Below, one piece after another: positions 30,174 to 40,239 of a stretch of 64,000 nt of DNA. The DNA is from CAVVEQ01 sp963828855 (GTDB lineage Bacteria; Chloroflexota; Anaerolineae; Anaerolineales; Anaerolineaceae). The notes below the pieces were generated by a model. That model had not been told where the DNA came from. It searched no databases and saw only the letters and a list, made by a program, of their open reading frames with translations. The translations under genes were made by a program, and so were the position numbers. Location of the stretch: assembly GCA_963828855.1 (NCBI GenBank), contig CAWHGB010000002.1, positions 372,001 to 436,000 on the forward strand, given 5' to 3'. How positions within the stretch are numbered: the first letter of the stretch is position 1; the number at the start of each line of letters is the position of its first letter.

Positions 30174-30870
30174 AATTGATAACCTTCATGTATCCTACGG
30201 CGCGATCAAAGCTCTGCAAGGGATCAGCCTGACCGTCAACGAGGGCGAGATAATCGCCCTGATTGGTGGAAATGGCGCGGGTAAATCCACCACATTGAAC
30301 ACGATCTCTGGGATATATCGGCCGTTCAAGGGCTCCATTAAGTTCCACGGGGAAGAACTTACCACAGCTCCTTCATTTAGAATAGTTTCCAAAGGTGTCG
30401 TCCAGGTTCCAGAGGGACGAAAGATTTTCCCCTCCATGACCGTTCTGGAGAACTTGGAAATGGGTGGATTCCTGGAAATGGATAAAGCCACCCGGCAGAA
30501 AGATATTGAATCCATCATGACCCGTTTTCCGCGCCTCGCCGAACGAAGAAACCAGGCCGGCGGAACTCTATCAGGCGGTGAACAGCAAATGCTCGCCATA
30601 GGTCGCGGGCTTATGGCGCATCCGCATCTCCTCCTGCTTGACGAGCCATCCATGGGTTTATCCCCGATCTTGGTTGAACAGATTTTTGAGATCATTCAGG
30701 AAATCAACCTTCAGGGAGTAAGCATTTTACTGGTGGAACAAAACGCTCACATGGCGTTGGCTATTGCCAACCGTGCCTACGTTCTGGAAACTGGCCGAAT
30801 CGTCGTACAGGGAGAAGCGGATCAGCTGATGCATGATCCATTAGTACTAAAGGCGTATCTCGGAGGATAA
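30163..30870 (+). CDS. livF: Branched-chain amino acid ABC transporter ATP-binding protein LivF
   Basis: This 235-residue ATPase starts MLLEIDNLHVSYGAIKAL. Walker A is GGNGAGKS, the Q-loop segment is VVQVPEGRKIFPSMTV (the LivF form), the signature is LSGGEQQMLAIGRGLM, Walker B is LLLLDEPSMGLSP and the H-loop Gln/Asn region is LVEQNAH. It is the last gene of the liv operon and is followed by a terminator. Confidence 0.97.
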   Translation: MLLEIDNLHVSYGAIKALQGISLTVNEGEIIALIGGNGAGKSTTLNTISGIYRPFKGSIKFHGEELTTAPSFRIVSKGVVQVPEGRKIFPSMTVLENLEMGGFLEMDKATRQKDIESIMTRFPRLAERRNQAGGTLSGGEQQMLAIGRGLMAHPHLLLLDEPSMGLSPILVEQIFEIIQEINLQGVSILLVEQNAHMALAIANRAYVLETGRIVVQGEADQLMHDPLVLKAYLGG

Positions 30871-30894
30871 TCCGGGTTTAAAATGTAATAAAAT

Positions 30895-30918
30895 AAAAAC
30901 CGCTCTCGAGCGGTTTTT
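30895..30918 (+). terminator. Terminator of the liv operon
   Basis: AAAAACCGCT (30895-30904) pairs with AGCGGTTTTT (30909-30918) across loop CTCG, so the T run forms part of the stem. Confidence 0.85.
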
Positions 30919-30958
30919 CATTGACAAGCATTTTATTGAACAAAAGTGAAGGTTCACC

Positions 30959-31864
30959 ATGTCCACTCCAACTCATCCCACAGATCATAAGCAATTAGTG
31001 AAAACGATCCATCGTTTACTCATGCACAGTGTTCATGAGATCCTGGGCACATTGAAATCTTCCGGATTTGTTCAATCCATTTTTAACTTTATCTTTTATC
31101 TGCCGGTCCGATATTTCGCGAATTTCTTTGTTGCTTTTGATGAAAAGACGCAAACCGATGGATTTCCTGCTGCCGGGAAATGGCTCTGCACACGGTTCGT
31201 CTCTGATATCAAAGTCCATGGGAAGGAGAACATTCCAGGCGATGGACCGCTCATGATCGTCTCGAACCACCCAGGGGCATATGATAGTTTTTGTATCCTG
31301 GCAACCCTGGGCAGGGAAGATATGAATGCGATTATTTCAGACATTCCATTTTGCATGGCAATGCCGCATGTTGCACCGCATCTTATCTACACTAACTCAG
31401 ATGTGGATGTCCGTATGCTTGCTATACGGGATGCGATCAAAAGACTGCAAAGTGGTGCGGCATTCCTGATCTTCCCCACGGGATTGATCGATCCAGATCC
31501 TTCTTTTATGGAGAATGCCATCGATGAGCTGCAGAACTGGTCGAACAGTGTTGAGCTCTTCCTGCGTCGGGCGCCGGATACCAAGCTCCTGATCACCACC
31601 GTCAGCCATATCCTTCAGCCAAAGTGGACGCAGCACTTGATGGTCAAAACGCAGCACACGCGTCATTCCAAACGGCGTATGGCGGAATTCGTCCAGGTGC
31701 TGAATCAGTTCTTTATCCCCTGGAGCATCAAATCGATTCCGTGCATCACCTATGGAATACCCATCAGCTATGCATCATTGCAGAAAATGGAGGGTACCAT
31801 CCAGGAAAATATCATCCGCTTGGCTGGATTTCAAATGCAGGAACATATAAGCTTTTTCAATTGA
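30959..31864 (+). CDS. PlsC-like phospholipid acyltransferase
   Basis: This 301-residue protein has GAAGG before the ATG. It has a helix pair near the N-terminus (FIFYLPVRYFANFFVAFDE) and the acyltransferase block: GDGPLMIVSNHPGAYDSFCI supplies the catalytic H and D of the HX4D motif, followed by an acceptor-binding segment AAFLIFPTGLIDPDP, with FPTG in place of the usual FPEG. These enzymes acylate lysophosphatidic acid or related acceptors at the membrane. The exact acceptor is not known. It is a single-gene unit after the liv terminator. Confidence 0.82.
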   Translation: MSTPTHPTDHKQLVKTIHRLLMHSVHEILGTLKSSGFVQSIFNFIFYLPVRYFANFFVAFDEKTQTDGFPAAGKWLCTRFVSDIKVHGKENIPGDGPLMIVSNHPGAYDSFCILATLGREDMNAIISDIPFCMAMPHVAPHLIYTNSDVDVRMLAIRDAIKRLQSGAAFLIFPTGLIDPDPSFMENAIDELQNWSNSVELFLRRAPDTKLLITTVSHILQPKWTQHLMVKTQHTRHSKRRMAEFVQVLNQFFIPWSIKSIPCITYGIPISYASLQKMEGTIQENIIRLAGFQMQEHISFFN

Positions 31865-31884
31865 CCGTTATAGGTGATGTGATT

Positions 31885-32268
31885 TTATCTATTTCCAATC
31901 AGACCAAACGCAAAACATAAAGAACAAATCCCAATTATGATCGCGATTCCCGCGATGAAGTACCGGCTGATATTCCTTCCGGTTTGAATTACGGTGGAAA
32001 CTACCTCCGGGGAAACATCCACTGGATTTCCGTTGATAATAATCTTTTCTACAGGTTTTTTAACTTCAACAATTTCCGGTTCTACATGCTCCGAATAAGC
32101 TGGGGGTGGATCAGGGATATATCCCAACTTTTCTGCATTCTCTCCCTGAGGTTCGTCTGAAGGATTGTCTGTAAGCGCGGTCCCACAATATGGGCAAATC
32201 TCCAGAGATCCCCTGCGAGTTGGAGGAACCTGTGCGCCGCAATTTGGACATTTCGTTGGCTTTGTCAT
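31885..32268 (-). CDS. Zinc-ribbon membrane protein
   Basis: This 127-residue protein has AGGAGGG 8 bases before the ATG. The N-terminus is a zinc ribbon (CPNCG...CPYCG) followed by a Pro/Glu-rich linker and one membrane helix near the C-terminus (FIAGIAIIIGICSLCFAFGL). The arrangement implies a cytoplasmic zinc ribbon tethered to the membrane. It has no known function and is divergent from rpsF. Confidence 0.8.
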   Translation of the reverse strand: MTKPTKCPNCGAQVPPTRRGSLEICPYCGTALTDNPSDEPQGENAEKLGYIPDPPPAYSEHVEPEIVEVKKPVEKIIINGNPVDVSPEVVSTVIQTGRNISRYFIAGIAIIIGICSLCFAFGLIGNR

Positions 32269-32457
32269 GAACTCTACCCTCCTGATGAATTATATATATA
32301 TTTCCGATTTTCTCCACAACAAGACCCTTCCAGTTTCGTTCATGCAATGATAAAATCAGCACCTATTTGATACGTTGGCAAATTTTTGCCATCTTTCCGC
32401 TCTCAGCCCACCCACGGTGAGGTCTGGGGGCAAACCCGAGGAAAGGAGGATTCCAAC

Positions 32458-32745
32458 ATGCGTGATTACGAGGTCGTAGCAATTTTCCAGCCTGATCTGG
32501 ACGAGGCATCTTTAAATGCCAATATCGAAAAGATCAAGACGTGGATAACCGACGCGGGTGGCAGCATTGAAAAAGTGGATTTGTGGGGTAAGCGCCGCCT
32601 GGCGTATCCCATTCGCAAGCAACTCGATGGTGTTTATGTGCTGGTCAAAGCCCAAATGGCGCCTGCGTTTGCCAATGAACTGGATCGAAATTTGCGGTTC
32701 CTGGAACCTGTGATGCGGTTCATGATCGCCGTTATCGAGAAATAA
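32458..32745 (+). CDS. rpsF: 30S ribosomal protein S6
   Basis: This 95-residue protein starts MRDYEVVAIFQPDLDE and contains the S6 hallmark DLWGKRRLAYPIRKQLDGVY. GAAAGGAGG lies 8 bases before the ATG; an upstream in-frame Met (32386) is rejected. It precedes rpsR by 63 bases, with no ssb gene between them as is common elsewhere. S6 binds S18 on the platform of the small subunit. The leader (about 32400-32450) contains CCACGG and GGG/CCC segments that could form an S6:S18 autoregulatory element, but I could not confirm a fold. Confidence 0.97.
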   Translation: MRDYEVVAIFQPDLDEASLNANIEKIKTWITDAGGSIEKVDLWGKRRLAYPIRKQLDGVYVLVKAQMAPAFANELDRNLRFLEPVMRFMIAVIEK

Positions 32746-32808
32746 AGTCAATTCATTTCAGGAAGGTAGTTTCTCTTTCTGAAGAAGTATTAAGAGATTG
32801 GAGTAAGT

Positions 32809-33090
32809 ATGTCTGAAGAGAATATCAACGAACAGGAACAACCGATGCGCGAGCGGCGCTACATGGCCCGCCCGAAGATCTGTCAGTTCTGTGCCGATAA
32901 GAATATCGAAATGGATTATAAAAATGTCGATCTTCTTCGCCGGTTTGTGACTGAGGAAGGCAAGATCCGTCCTCGCCGTCAAACGGGGACTTGTGCCCGT
33001 CACCAACGCGCCCTGGCACGTGAAATAAAACGTGCCCGCCAAATCGCTCTCCTTCCTTTCACTGGCGAACGCTGGGGGGATTACCGCTAA
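32809..33090 (+). CDS. rpsR: 30S ribosomal protein S18
   Basis: This 93-residue basic protein has an acidic N-terminal extension (MSEENINEQEQPMRERR) and then the S18 core: KICQFCADKNIEMDYKNVDL with a CxxC pair, and GKIRPRRQTGTCARHQRALA. The CxxC pair with the later TGTC suggests the zinc-containing version. It partners S6. A UUCG hairpin follows. Confidence 0.97.
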   Translation: MSEENINEQEQPMRERRYMARPKICQFCADKNIEMDYKNVDLLRRFVTEEGKIRPRRQTGTCARHQRALAREIKRARQIALLPFTGERWGDYR

Positions 33091-33093
33091 AAA

Positions 33094-33118
33094 CACTGGG
33101 AGGTTCGCCTCCCAAGTG
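33094..33118 (+). terminator. UUCG-loop hairpin after rpsR
   Basis: TGGGAGG (33097-33103) pairs with CCTCCCA (33108-33114) around a TTCG tetraloop, extended by CAC/GTG with a one-base bulge. There is little T after it, so termination may be partial. Confidence 0.55.
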
Positions 33119-33140
33119 ATTCTTAATAACAGGCAGCAAA

Positions 33141-34461
33141 ATGGCAAAACAAAATAGCCAAAACGAGCTTTCTAAAAAACATATTGCCCATTCAGAACGA
33201 ACGCGGAGACAGCAACGTTGGGTCATTATTGGTATCAGCGCTGTCCTAGCCCTCATCGTCCTCGTTCTCGGTTTTGGTGTCATCGATCAAACTTACCTGC
33301 AAAGCCAACGGGCCGTTGCCAAAGTCGGATCTGAGAAAATCACCGTTACGGATTTCAAGAATCAAACCCAGCTTGCGCGTTTGGAAAACGTTCAGCAATT
33401 CAATTACAACCAGGCGATTATGAATTACGCCCTGCAATTGAGTGATTTCCAAACCTATTTGCAGGCGATGTACAACATGCAGAATATTCAAACCCAGATG
33501 ACGGATGCCAACACATTTGCCTCCAATTACCTGGATTCCATGGTGGCTGATGTTATCCTTCGTAAGGAAGCATCGAATCTTTCACCTGCAGTTATGGTCT
33601 CTGATTCCGATGTGGAAGAATCATTGCACAAATTGTTCAGTTACTATCCAAATGGAACACCTACCGCTGAACCCACCGCAACAATCTGGGCGACACCGAC
33701 GTATTCCAAAACTCTCGTTGCGGTTCTGGGTCCAACCGCTACTGAGATAGCCGCTCCCACCCAGGACCTAACATCTGTTCCGACCGCCACTGTTACCGAT
33801 GTTCCAACAACCAATGCACAGGTAACTGCAACACCTGCAGTGACACTGGGACCAGCTGGTACCCCAACTGCTTATACGATGGAAGGGTATAAAGCTAATC
33901 TCCAGGAATACCTGTCAGCATTGAAAAAATATGACCTGACCGAGGCAGACCTCCGAGAATACTGGAAAACCCAGCTTTTACGTCAACGTGTATTTGCTGC
34001 CGTGACCTCGGATGTACCTCCAGTCGCCGACCAAGTTTGGGCAAGGCATATCCTGGTGTCGACGGAAGATGAAGCCAACAAGGTTATCAACCGATTAATA
34101 TCCGGCGAAGATTGGACAGCCCTGGCTTCAGAAGTATCCATTGACACTGGGACGAAATCCATCGGCGGAGACCTCGGATGGTTTCCGAAAGGTGCGATGA
34201 TCGCGGAGTTTGAGGATGCGGCATTCGCGATTGAATATTGGAGAGATTAGCCCAGCAGTGAAAACCACCATGGGATACCATATTATCCAGGTTCTCGGGC
34301 ACGAGGAAAGACCGCTTTCCACAAAATACCTGAACATCGCCAAGCAAAAGGTTTATTCTGATTGGATGAGCAACCTGCGTTCGCAAACCACGATAACGAT
34401 CAACGATCTCTGGAAAGACTACATACCCACTGAACCGACCGTTCAAATGCCCAATCAGTGA
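33141..34461 (+). CDS. PrsA/SurA-like membrane-anchored foldase with PpiC domain (frameshifted)
   Basis: This ~439-residue protein starts MAKQNSQNELSKKHI. One N-terminal membrane helix (VIIGISAVLALIVLVLGFGV) anchors it with the body outside the cell. A SurA_N-like segment (AKVGSEKITVTDFKNQT) follows, then a Thr/Pro/Ala-rich insertion of about 75 residues (33655-33880), more chaperone helices, and a parvulin domain (WARHILVSTEDEANKVINRL, then GGDLGWFPKGAMIAEFEDAA and GYHIIQVLGHEE). One frame change near 34235 lies inside the parvulin domain. It probably assists folding of secreted proteins exported by SecDF/SecYEG. Confidence 0.9.
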
Positions 34462-34477
34462 TATATATAAATTTATC

Positions 34478-34511
34478 AAAAAAGAGTTGTGGAATTCCAC
34501 AACTCTTTTTT
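34478..34511. terminator. Bidirectional terminator between foldase gene and smc
   Basis: A near-perfect palindrome centred on GGAATTCC, with arms AAAAGAGTTGTGG and CCACAACTCTTTT and A/T runs on both sides. It serves the two convergent genes. Confidence 0.88.
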
Positions 34512-34524
34512 GTTTTAAATCAGC

Positions 34525-37500
34525 CTATCGCACCATCTCATCCGTAATCTCATCCATTCTCAAACTGATCACCTGAGATGTGGAATCTTTTGCCTTGGTG
34601 ACACCATAGATCACATCCGCTACCTGGACTGTGTTTCGATTATGGGTAATGATAATGAATTGAGTATTTTCGCTCAATTCTTTCAATAAATCGCAGAACC
34701 TTCCCACATTGGCCTCATCGAGCATGGCATCCACTTCATCCAAAATGCAAAATGGCGTCGGAGAGATTTTCAACAGGGCAAAGATCAATGCAACCGCGGT
34801 TAAACTGCGCTCCCCTCCTGAGAGCAGGTTAAGCCCTTGCTCTCGCGTCCCAGGTAATTTAGCTTCGATATCCACCCCCGAGGCCTTCGGGTCATCTTCA
34901 TCGATCAATTCCAGCCGTGCGGAACCTCCATTGAAAAGGCGTGTGAAAATTTGCCTGAATTCAAACGCAACGGCATCGAAAGTTTTCCGAAACTCGCGTT
35001 TCATCAATTCGTCTAGCTCAGCGATCACCTGGCGCAGGTCGTCGTCAGCTTTGTTCAAGTCCTCCACCTGCCCGGTGAGGAAAGTGTGCCGCTCGGATAC
35101 CTCCAGGTATTCCTTTTGCGCTTCCAGGTTAACAGGTCCCATACGACGAAGCTGTGTTTTTTGGCGGATGATGTTTTCCTCATACGCTGCGGGAAGTTCT
35201 TTTACTGATGGCAAATGCTCCACCATACCCTCCAGCGGTAGCGGGTTGGGGCCGTGGATTTCCGGGACGTAATCAAAGGAAACCAATCCAAAATCTTCCT
35301 CGATCTTATTCCTGAGGGATTCGAGGGCATCCTTTTGCCGGCTTAGATCGAGTTGAGCCTGGGCAGTGTGACGATCCGCGATCTGGACCGCAGTCCTGGC
35401 AGCATTCTGGGTTTCCTGCAATGCGTTGAATTCTATTTCCTTTTCCGCATTCTCCTTTCTCGAGCGGTTCGATGATTCGACTCAGTTCAGAAATACGTTT
35501 TGATAATTCCCGTCCGCGGATATGCAGATCCTCCATATCCTTTTGGGTGGAATGGAGGTTGCTGTTCAATTCCTGCAATTCGTTCTGTTTGTTCCGCAAT
35601 TCGCTGTTGAAGCGATCTGATCGTTTCGTCTTTTTCCGTAATTCTTTTTTGGGTTTGCAGGTAATTCTGTTCAACTACAGCCACCTGTGTGGTCCAATGA
35701 GTCAATTGAAGCTGCAGCTCATCCAAAGTGATTGTTTTTACCAACTCCTGTGTCGCTTCAGTTTCATCCCGGAATTGTTTTAATTCCAGGTCTTTTTTAG
35801 TTGATTCTTCTTTTTGAAGATCAATTTCAGAATTGATTCTCTGCAGATCTGCCTGGTAATTGCGAAATTGATCCTGGACCAGGATTAGTTTCTGAGATGC
35901 TTGTTCTTTGCGCATAGAAGCCTGCTGCCAACTTGTTTTTTGATTTTGGATGAACTTTTCACCACCCATAATCTCATTTTCAATAGCTTTGATACGCTGC
36001 TGAACTATCTCCAAGTTTTCTTCAAAGGCTCTCAATTCGTCTGTGATTTTCTGATGGGTCAGATCAGTTTGTTCAAGTTCTTTTTCCAAAGTTTGTTTTT
36101 CCCGCGGTCTGCTTAACAGGTTGACGCGGCTTTCTCGTCCAGCGGTTACAACTCCGTTTCCATAGAACACTTCTCCAAGCAAGGTTACAACCTTCCCCCA
36201 GGTCGGTAACTTTCGAGAGATCTCGCGGGCATCCTTCCGTGAACGGGTGATGTACACCTGGTCCAGAAGAATTTTTAGAATCTCTTGAATTTCCCGATCA
36301 GCCACCAGAGCATCCAAACCCGTGCTAAGGATGCCCGGGTGATCAAGAAAGTCATGACCGTTGAATACCCGATCGGTGTACATTGAGATCAGAACCGCTT
36401 TTCCTTTTTCTCCTCCTTCTAGCACGGAAAGGATTTCCTCCAGGCTCGTCGAATCCTCCAGCAGAATACCTTCCAGCATCTCTCCCAGCACAGCCGCCAT
36501 AGCGATTTCGAATTCCTGCTTTACCCGAATCCTCGAGGTAAGCGGACCAATTTTTCCCGGAATGGCACCTTTAGCGGAAGCTTCGAGCAAGATTTTCGAA
36601 CCTTCTGTAAAACCTGCAAGGTTTCGCTCGGATTGCACGATAACATCGACTTGAGCTTTCAATTTCGCCTGGTTTGTTTGCAGGCTTATTTCCCGATCGC
36701 GTAAAGTTTTTATCTCATTTTCAATTTTCGTTTTTTCTTGCAGCAAGTTATCTTTTTCTTCCAGCTTGGCATGCTGTTTTTCTTGTTCCAGGTTGAGGAT
36801 CTCAGACAAGCTCTGGTATTCGACCTCGGCATTTTCAAGCTCCTGTAGAATTCCTTCCCGAATCCCTGTACTGGATTCAAGGCTTTTATTGTAAAGATTC
36901 CAGACGGTGGATTAGTTCCTCCGTCCTTGAACGAATCTGAATTTGGCGAGTCTCAGCCTCCAGCATGAACTTTCGGGATTTTTCAAGGTCTCTTTCTTTT
37001 TCATCCCGGTTTTTCCTGGTCATTTCAAACGCCGAGCGGGCTAAAGCTTCCTGGTCCTTGCCTCTTTCAGGTTGGTTTGGATTTCATTTAGTTCGTTTTT
37101 CAATGAAGTAACTTGAATGGATAGTGAATTCTCCTCCGCCTCCAGATGAGACTTGCCAACCTGTGACGACTTCGACTTGCTGTATGATTGCTTTTTCACG
37201 TTCTTCAAGCACGGCGAGGTTTTTGTTCTGTTCCTCCCATTGTTTGTGCAAACCAGAAGATTCCTCATGCCAGTTATTCAATTCCCCCCGAATTTCCTGA
37301 ATCCTGGAGCGGATTTCGTTGATCTGCCGGTCAATTTCAACTTGATGTTCGCGGGCCGAATTTAACTGCACCTCTTGGATGCGCACCACTTCTATTGTAT
37401 GTGCCAATTCATTCTGGCTCTTATGCCAATGAAATCCATACCAATCCCGCAGAAGCAATCGAAGGTCAGCCTTGATCCGTTCGTACTCCTGGGCTTTTCT

Positions 37501-38134
37501 GGCTTGTTTTTCCAACCCTGCAAGACGCGGTTCCAACTCACCTAGAATATCCCGCACTCTTTCCAGGTTCCTTCGTGTGGTTTCCAACCGGTTGAGAGCT
37601 TCTTCGCGGCGGGAACGATATAAACCGATCCCGGCTGCCTCCTCGAAGAATCGACGTCTTTCCTCTGGTTTTAATGAAAGCGCAGCATCCACAGAACCCT
37701 GGCCGATGATCGTATATGTGCGTTCCGCAAGACCGGATTGAGAAAGCAGTTCATTAATCTCTTTCAGGCGGATACGTTGACCATTGAGCAAGATATTCAT
37801 TATCTCCATCGCGGTACGCCCGGCGTGAAAGAGCGACCTCTGAAAAGTCGATGGGTAACCAAGAATCGTCATTATCGAATACAACACTTGCAAGCGCCAT
37901 GCTCGACCTCGGGCGGAATTCGGAGCCCAGATAGATCATGTCGTCGGTCTTTTTCGCCCGCAATAAACTATAGGCTTGTTCGCCTAAAACCCAGCGAATG
38001 GCATCTGCGATGTTCGATTTTCCGGATCCGTTCGGACCAACAATCGCTGTGATGGCACCGGGAAATTCAAAAATTGTCCGGCTGGCAAAAGTCTTATAAC
38101 CGTGAAGCTCCAGGGATCGTAATTTCGGTCGCAT
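34525..38134 (-). CDS. smc: Chromosome segregation protein SMC (frameshifted)
   Basis: The ~1200-residue protein starts MRPKLRSLELHGYKTFASRT. Walker A is GPNGSGKSN, the R-loop segment is IRWVLGEQ, and the coiled coils are long and rich in Glu, Gln and Lys. The hinge lies around 36130-36650 (GKIGPLTSRIRVKQEFEIAMAA is encoded near 36470-36550). The C-terminal head has LLSGGERSLTAVALIFALL and Walker B FCILDEVDAMLDEANV. Frames change near 37800, 37140, 36860, 35520 and 35440. SMC with ScpA/ScpB organises and segregates the chromosome; scpA is present 2 kb away on the other strand. rnc lies 18 bases upstream. Confidence 0.96.
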
Positions 38135-38152
38135 TAAGGTTCCTTAATTTCT

Positions 38153-38875
38153 TTAATCAAGAATATTGATCATATTCAATAATTCCCGCGCAGCGTTTTT
38201 CTCGGCTGCTTGCTTGCTTCTTCCCCGCCCAGTAGCGGTGATATTTTCGTTCACGATCACTTTTACTTCGAATTCCCGAGAGTGATCAGGTCCTTCCACG
38301 TTACAAGTAATATAGTCGGGGGTATCAAAACCCTGGGCTTGAGCCCATTCCTGGAGCATGCTCTTGGGGTCTTCAGTCTTATGATTCCGGATGATATCCT
38401 CGGAGGAATTTTCAAGCAAAGGGTAAACGAAGGATTTCACGGAATTCAAGCCTGCGTCCAAGTACAAGGCACCGATCAATGCCTCAAATTCGTCACAGAG
38501 AAGAGCATCGCGTGTTCGTCCTCCGCTCAGGACCTCACCACGACCAAGCCTCAATCCTCTGCCCAGTTCCAGCTGACGGGCGAAGGCCGCGAGTTGTTCT
38601 GTGTGAACCAGTGCGGATCGCATCCGTGTTAGATCACCCTCAGGCATCTCCGGGAAGCGGTGATACAACCACTCCCCCACCATGAAATCCAGGATCGCGT
38701 CTCCGAGGAACTCAAGCCTTTCGTTATCCTCAATGGATTCCGGGTGCTCATTGATATAGGACCGGTGGGTCAGCGACCGGCGCAGGAGCATCATGTTCTT
38801 AAATGGCAAATTCAACCGTTGGGCAAGCTGCTCCGGAGTCTCCTCCTCTATTTGACTTTTTTCTTTGCTTTCCAA
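38153..38875 (-). CDS. rnc: Ribonuclease III
   Basis: This intact 240-residue protein carries the RNase III signature NERLEFLGDAIL at about residues 51-62, a second acidic site in DEFEALIGALYLDAG, and a C-terminal double-stranded RNA-binding domain (DPKSMLQEWAQAQG ... GRGRSKQAAEKNAARELL). It processes rRNA and structured mRNAs. The rnc-smc order is common in bacteria. The start at ATG 38875 fits the usual domain start. Confidence 0.97.
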   Translation of the reverse strand: MESKEKSQIEEETPEQLAQRLNLPFKNMMLLRRSLTHRSYINEHPESIEDNERLEFLGDAILDFMVGEWLYHRFPEMPEGDLTRMRSALVHTEQLAAFARQLELGRGLRLGRGEVLSGGRTRDALLCDEFEALIGALYLDAGLNSVKSFVYPLLENSSEDIIRNHKTEDPKSMLQEWAQAQGFDTPDYITCNVEGPDHSREFEVKVIVNENITATGRGRSKQAAEKNAARELLNMINILD

Positions 38876-38978
38876 GGATCCCTCCCTGGAACATGGGGGT
38901 CGCCAATCACTTCACAAATTATGTCAAGTGGTTTGCGGTCCACGTGTTCCACAATAGATTATTGATACAAAGAAAACT

Positions 38979-39701
38979 TCACCCTCCGGTAAATTCCATC
39001 GGGAAATAATTACCTTCGATCCACTCCTCGCCATTCGGACCAATCTCCTTTTTCCAGACTGGTACCACTTCCTTCAATCGGTCGATCCCATAGCGAGCGG
39101 CTTCGAAAATCCCTTCATCCCTATGCCCCCCGGAACAGGAAACGATCACTACTGTGGTTCCCGGACTCACCACCCCAATTCTTTGTACGATCGCGATGCC
39201 TTCTACTTTTGTCCAACGGGAACGAATTTCCTCTGCAATCTCTTCCATTTTCTTCTCAGCCATGGATTTGTAGGCTTCGTATTCCAGCTGCACGGTCTTG
39301 GTGAATTTCGAATCAGGGCTGAACCCGCGTACAATCCCCGTGAAGGTACAGATTCCACCGGTGGTTTCCGAGGTGATTTGGCGCTGGATTTTCTCCAACT
39401 CAATTTCCATATCAGTGATCTGGATGATGGTCTCGCTTTCTGTTCCTCCACTCACCGGTGGGAAGAAAGCCACCTCAGCATTTTCAAATATTACTGTTTC
39501 ATCCGGAGCGAAATTCTGGTTGACCGCAGCAATCAGGTGGTCCATCGCCTTTTCCAATTGCGGAAATCTTTTTACCATCTCAATCTTCAAATCAGCAACC
39601 GTCCATCCCGAAACGATTTCCATTTCCAGCTGGCGCGTTCCGGTTAATTCCCGTAAATGTGCAAAAAAAAGAACCCGGATTTTCAGGAGCCCTTCACTCA
39701 T
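38979..39701 (-). CDS. moaD/moaE: Molybdopterin synthase, MoaD-MoaE fusion
   Basis: The intact 240 residues hold a MoaD ubiquitin-like domain (1-86: IRVLFFAHLRELTGTRQLEM through VAFFPPVSGG, Gly-Gly at 85-86), a short linker and a MoaE domain (92-240: GGICTFTGIVRGFS, YEAYKSMAEKKM, HRDEGIFEAARYGIDRLKE, catalytic-lysine region VPVWKKEIGPNG). Molybdopterin synthase inserts two sulfurs into cPMP; MoaD must carry a C-terminal thiocarboxylate, so the buried Gly-Gly implies cleavage after residue 86 or an unusual mechanism. The start overlaps the moaC stop by 8 bases. Confidence 0.93.
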   Translation of the reverse strand: MSEGLLKIRVLFFAHLRELTGTRQLEMEIVSGWTVADLKIEMVKRFPQLEKAMDHLIAAVNQNFAPDETVIFENAEVAFFPPVSGGTESETIIQITDMEIELEKIQRQITSETTGGICTFTGIVRGFSPDSKFTKTVQLEYEAYKSMAEKKMEEIAEEIRSRWTKVEGIAIVQRIGVVSPGTTVVIVSCSGGHRDEGIFEAARYGIDRLKEVVPVWKKEIGPNGEEWIEGNYFPMEFTGG

Positions 39702-40176
39702 TGATGATATCTCCGCTTTTTCCCCCGTGTTTCTCCACCAGGCGGATATTCTGAATCCTGGCTGTCTTTTCCACGGCTTTGATCATATCGTAGACGGTGA
39801 GCGCTGCTGTTGAAACAGCCACAAGCGATTCCATCTCCGCCCCTGTCTTTCCATTGGTTTTCACCCTGGCTTCGATCTCAATCCCCGTGAATGATTCCGC
39901 CACCCGCAAGTCGACCTCGATTTGATCCACCGCGATCGGGTGACAGAGCGGGATCAGCTCGCTGGTTCTCTTTGCAGCTTGGATTCCAGCGATCTGCGCG
40001 ACGGTAAGTACATCGCCTTTTTTCACCAATTGTTTTTGGATAAGGTCAATTGTCTCTTCTTGAAGGTGAATTTCTCCCCTGCTGATAGCGATCCGCTGGG
40101 TTTCCGCCTTGCCCCCAATATCGACCATCTTCACCCGGCCTTGCGGGTCAAGGTGACTAAATTCCGATTCTCGCAT
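39694..40176 (-). CDS. moaC: Cyclic pyranopterin monophosphate synthase MoaC
   Basis: This 160-residue protein has MVDIGGKAETQRIAISRGEI, AGIQAAKRTSELIPLCHPI, and VKTNGKTGAEMESLVAVSTA with YDMIKAVEK, the conserved MoaC segments. It converts the MoaA product to cPMP in molybdenum cofactor synthesis. It precedes and overlaps the MoaD-MoaE gene and is divergent from scpA, with only about 60 bases between their starts. Confidence 0.97.
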   Translation of the reverse strand: MRESEFSHLDPQGRVKMVDIGGKAETQRIAISRGEIHLQEETIDLIQKQLVKKGDVLTVAQIAGIQAAKRTSELIPLCHPIAVDQIEVDLRVAESFTGIEIEARVKTNGKTGAEMESLVAVSTAALTVYDMIKAVEKTARIQNIRLVEKHGGKSGDIINE

Positions 40177-40226
40177 GCGTCCATTATAACCGGATTGAAA
40201 TGGAGCTGGTCCATATCTCGGGATGC

Positions 40227-40232
40227 TATAAT
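40227..40232 (+). promoter_or_regulatory. Extended -10 box abutting the scpA start
   Basis: A TATAAT preceded by TGC (extended -10) ends 7 bases before the ATG at 40240. Transcription would start on or next to the ATG, giving a leaderless mRNA; no ribosome site is present. Confidence 0.5.
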
Positions 40233-40239
40233 TGCCACC

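Noticed and set aside
32400..32457. S6:S18 autoregulatory leader
   Set aside because: CCACGG and GGG/CCC segments are suggestive, but I could not draw the expected stem with a CCG bulge with confidence, so it is only mentioned under rpsF.
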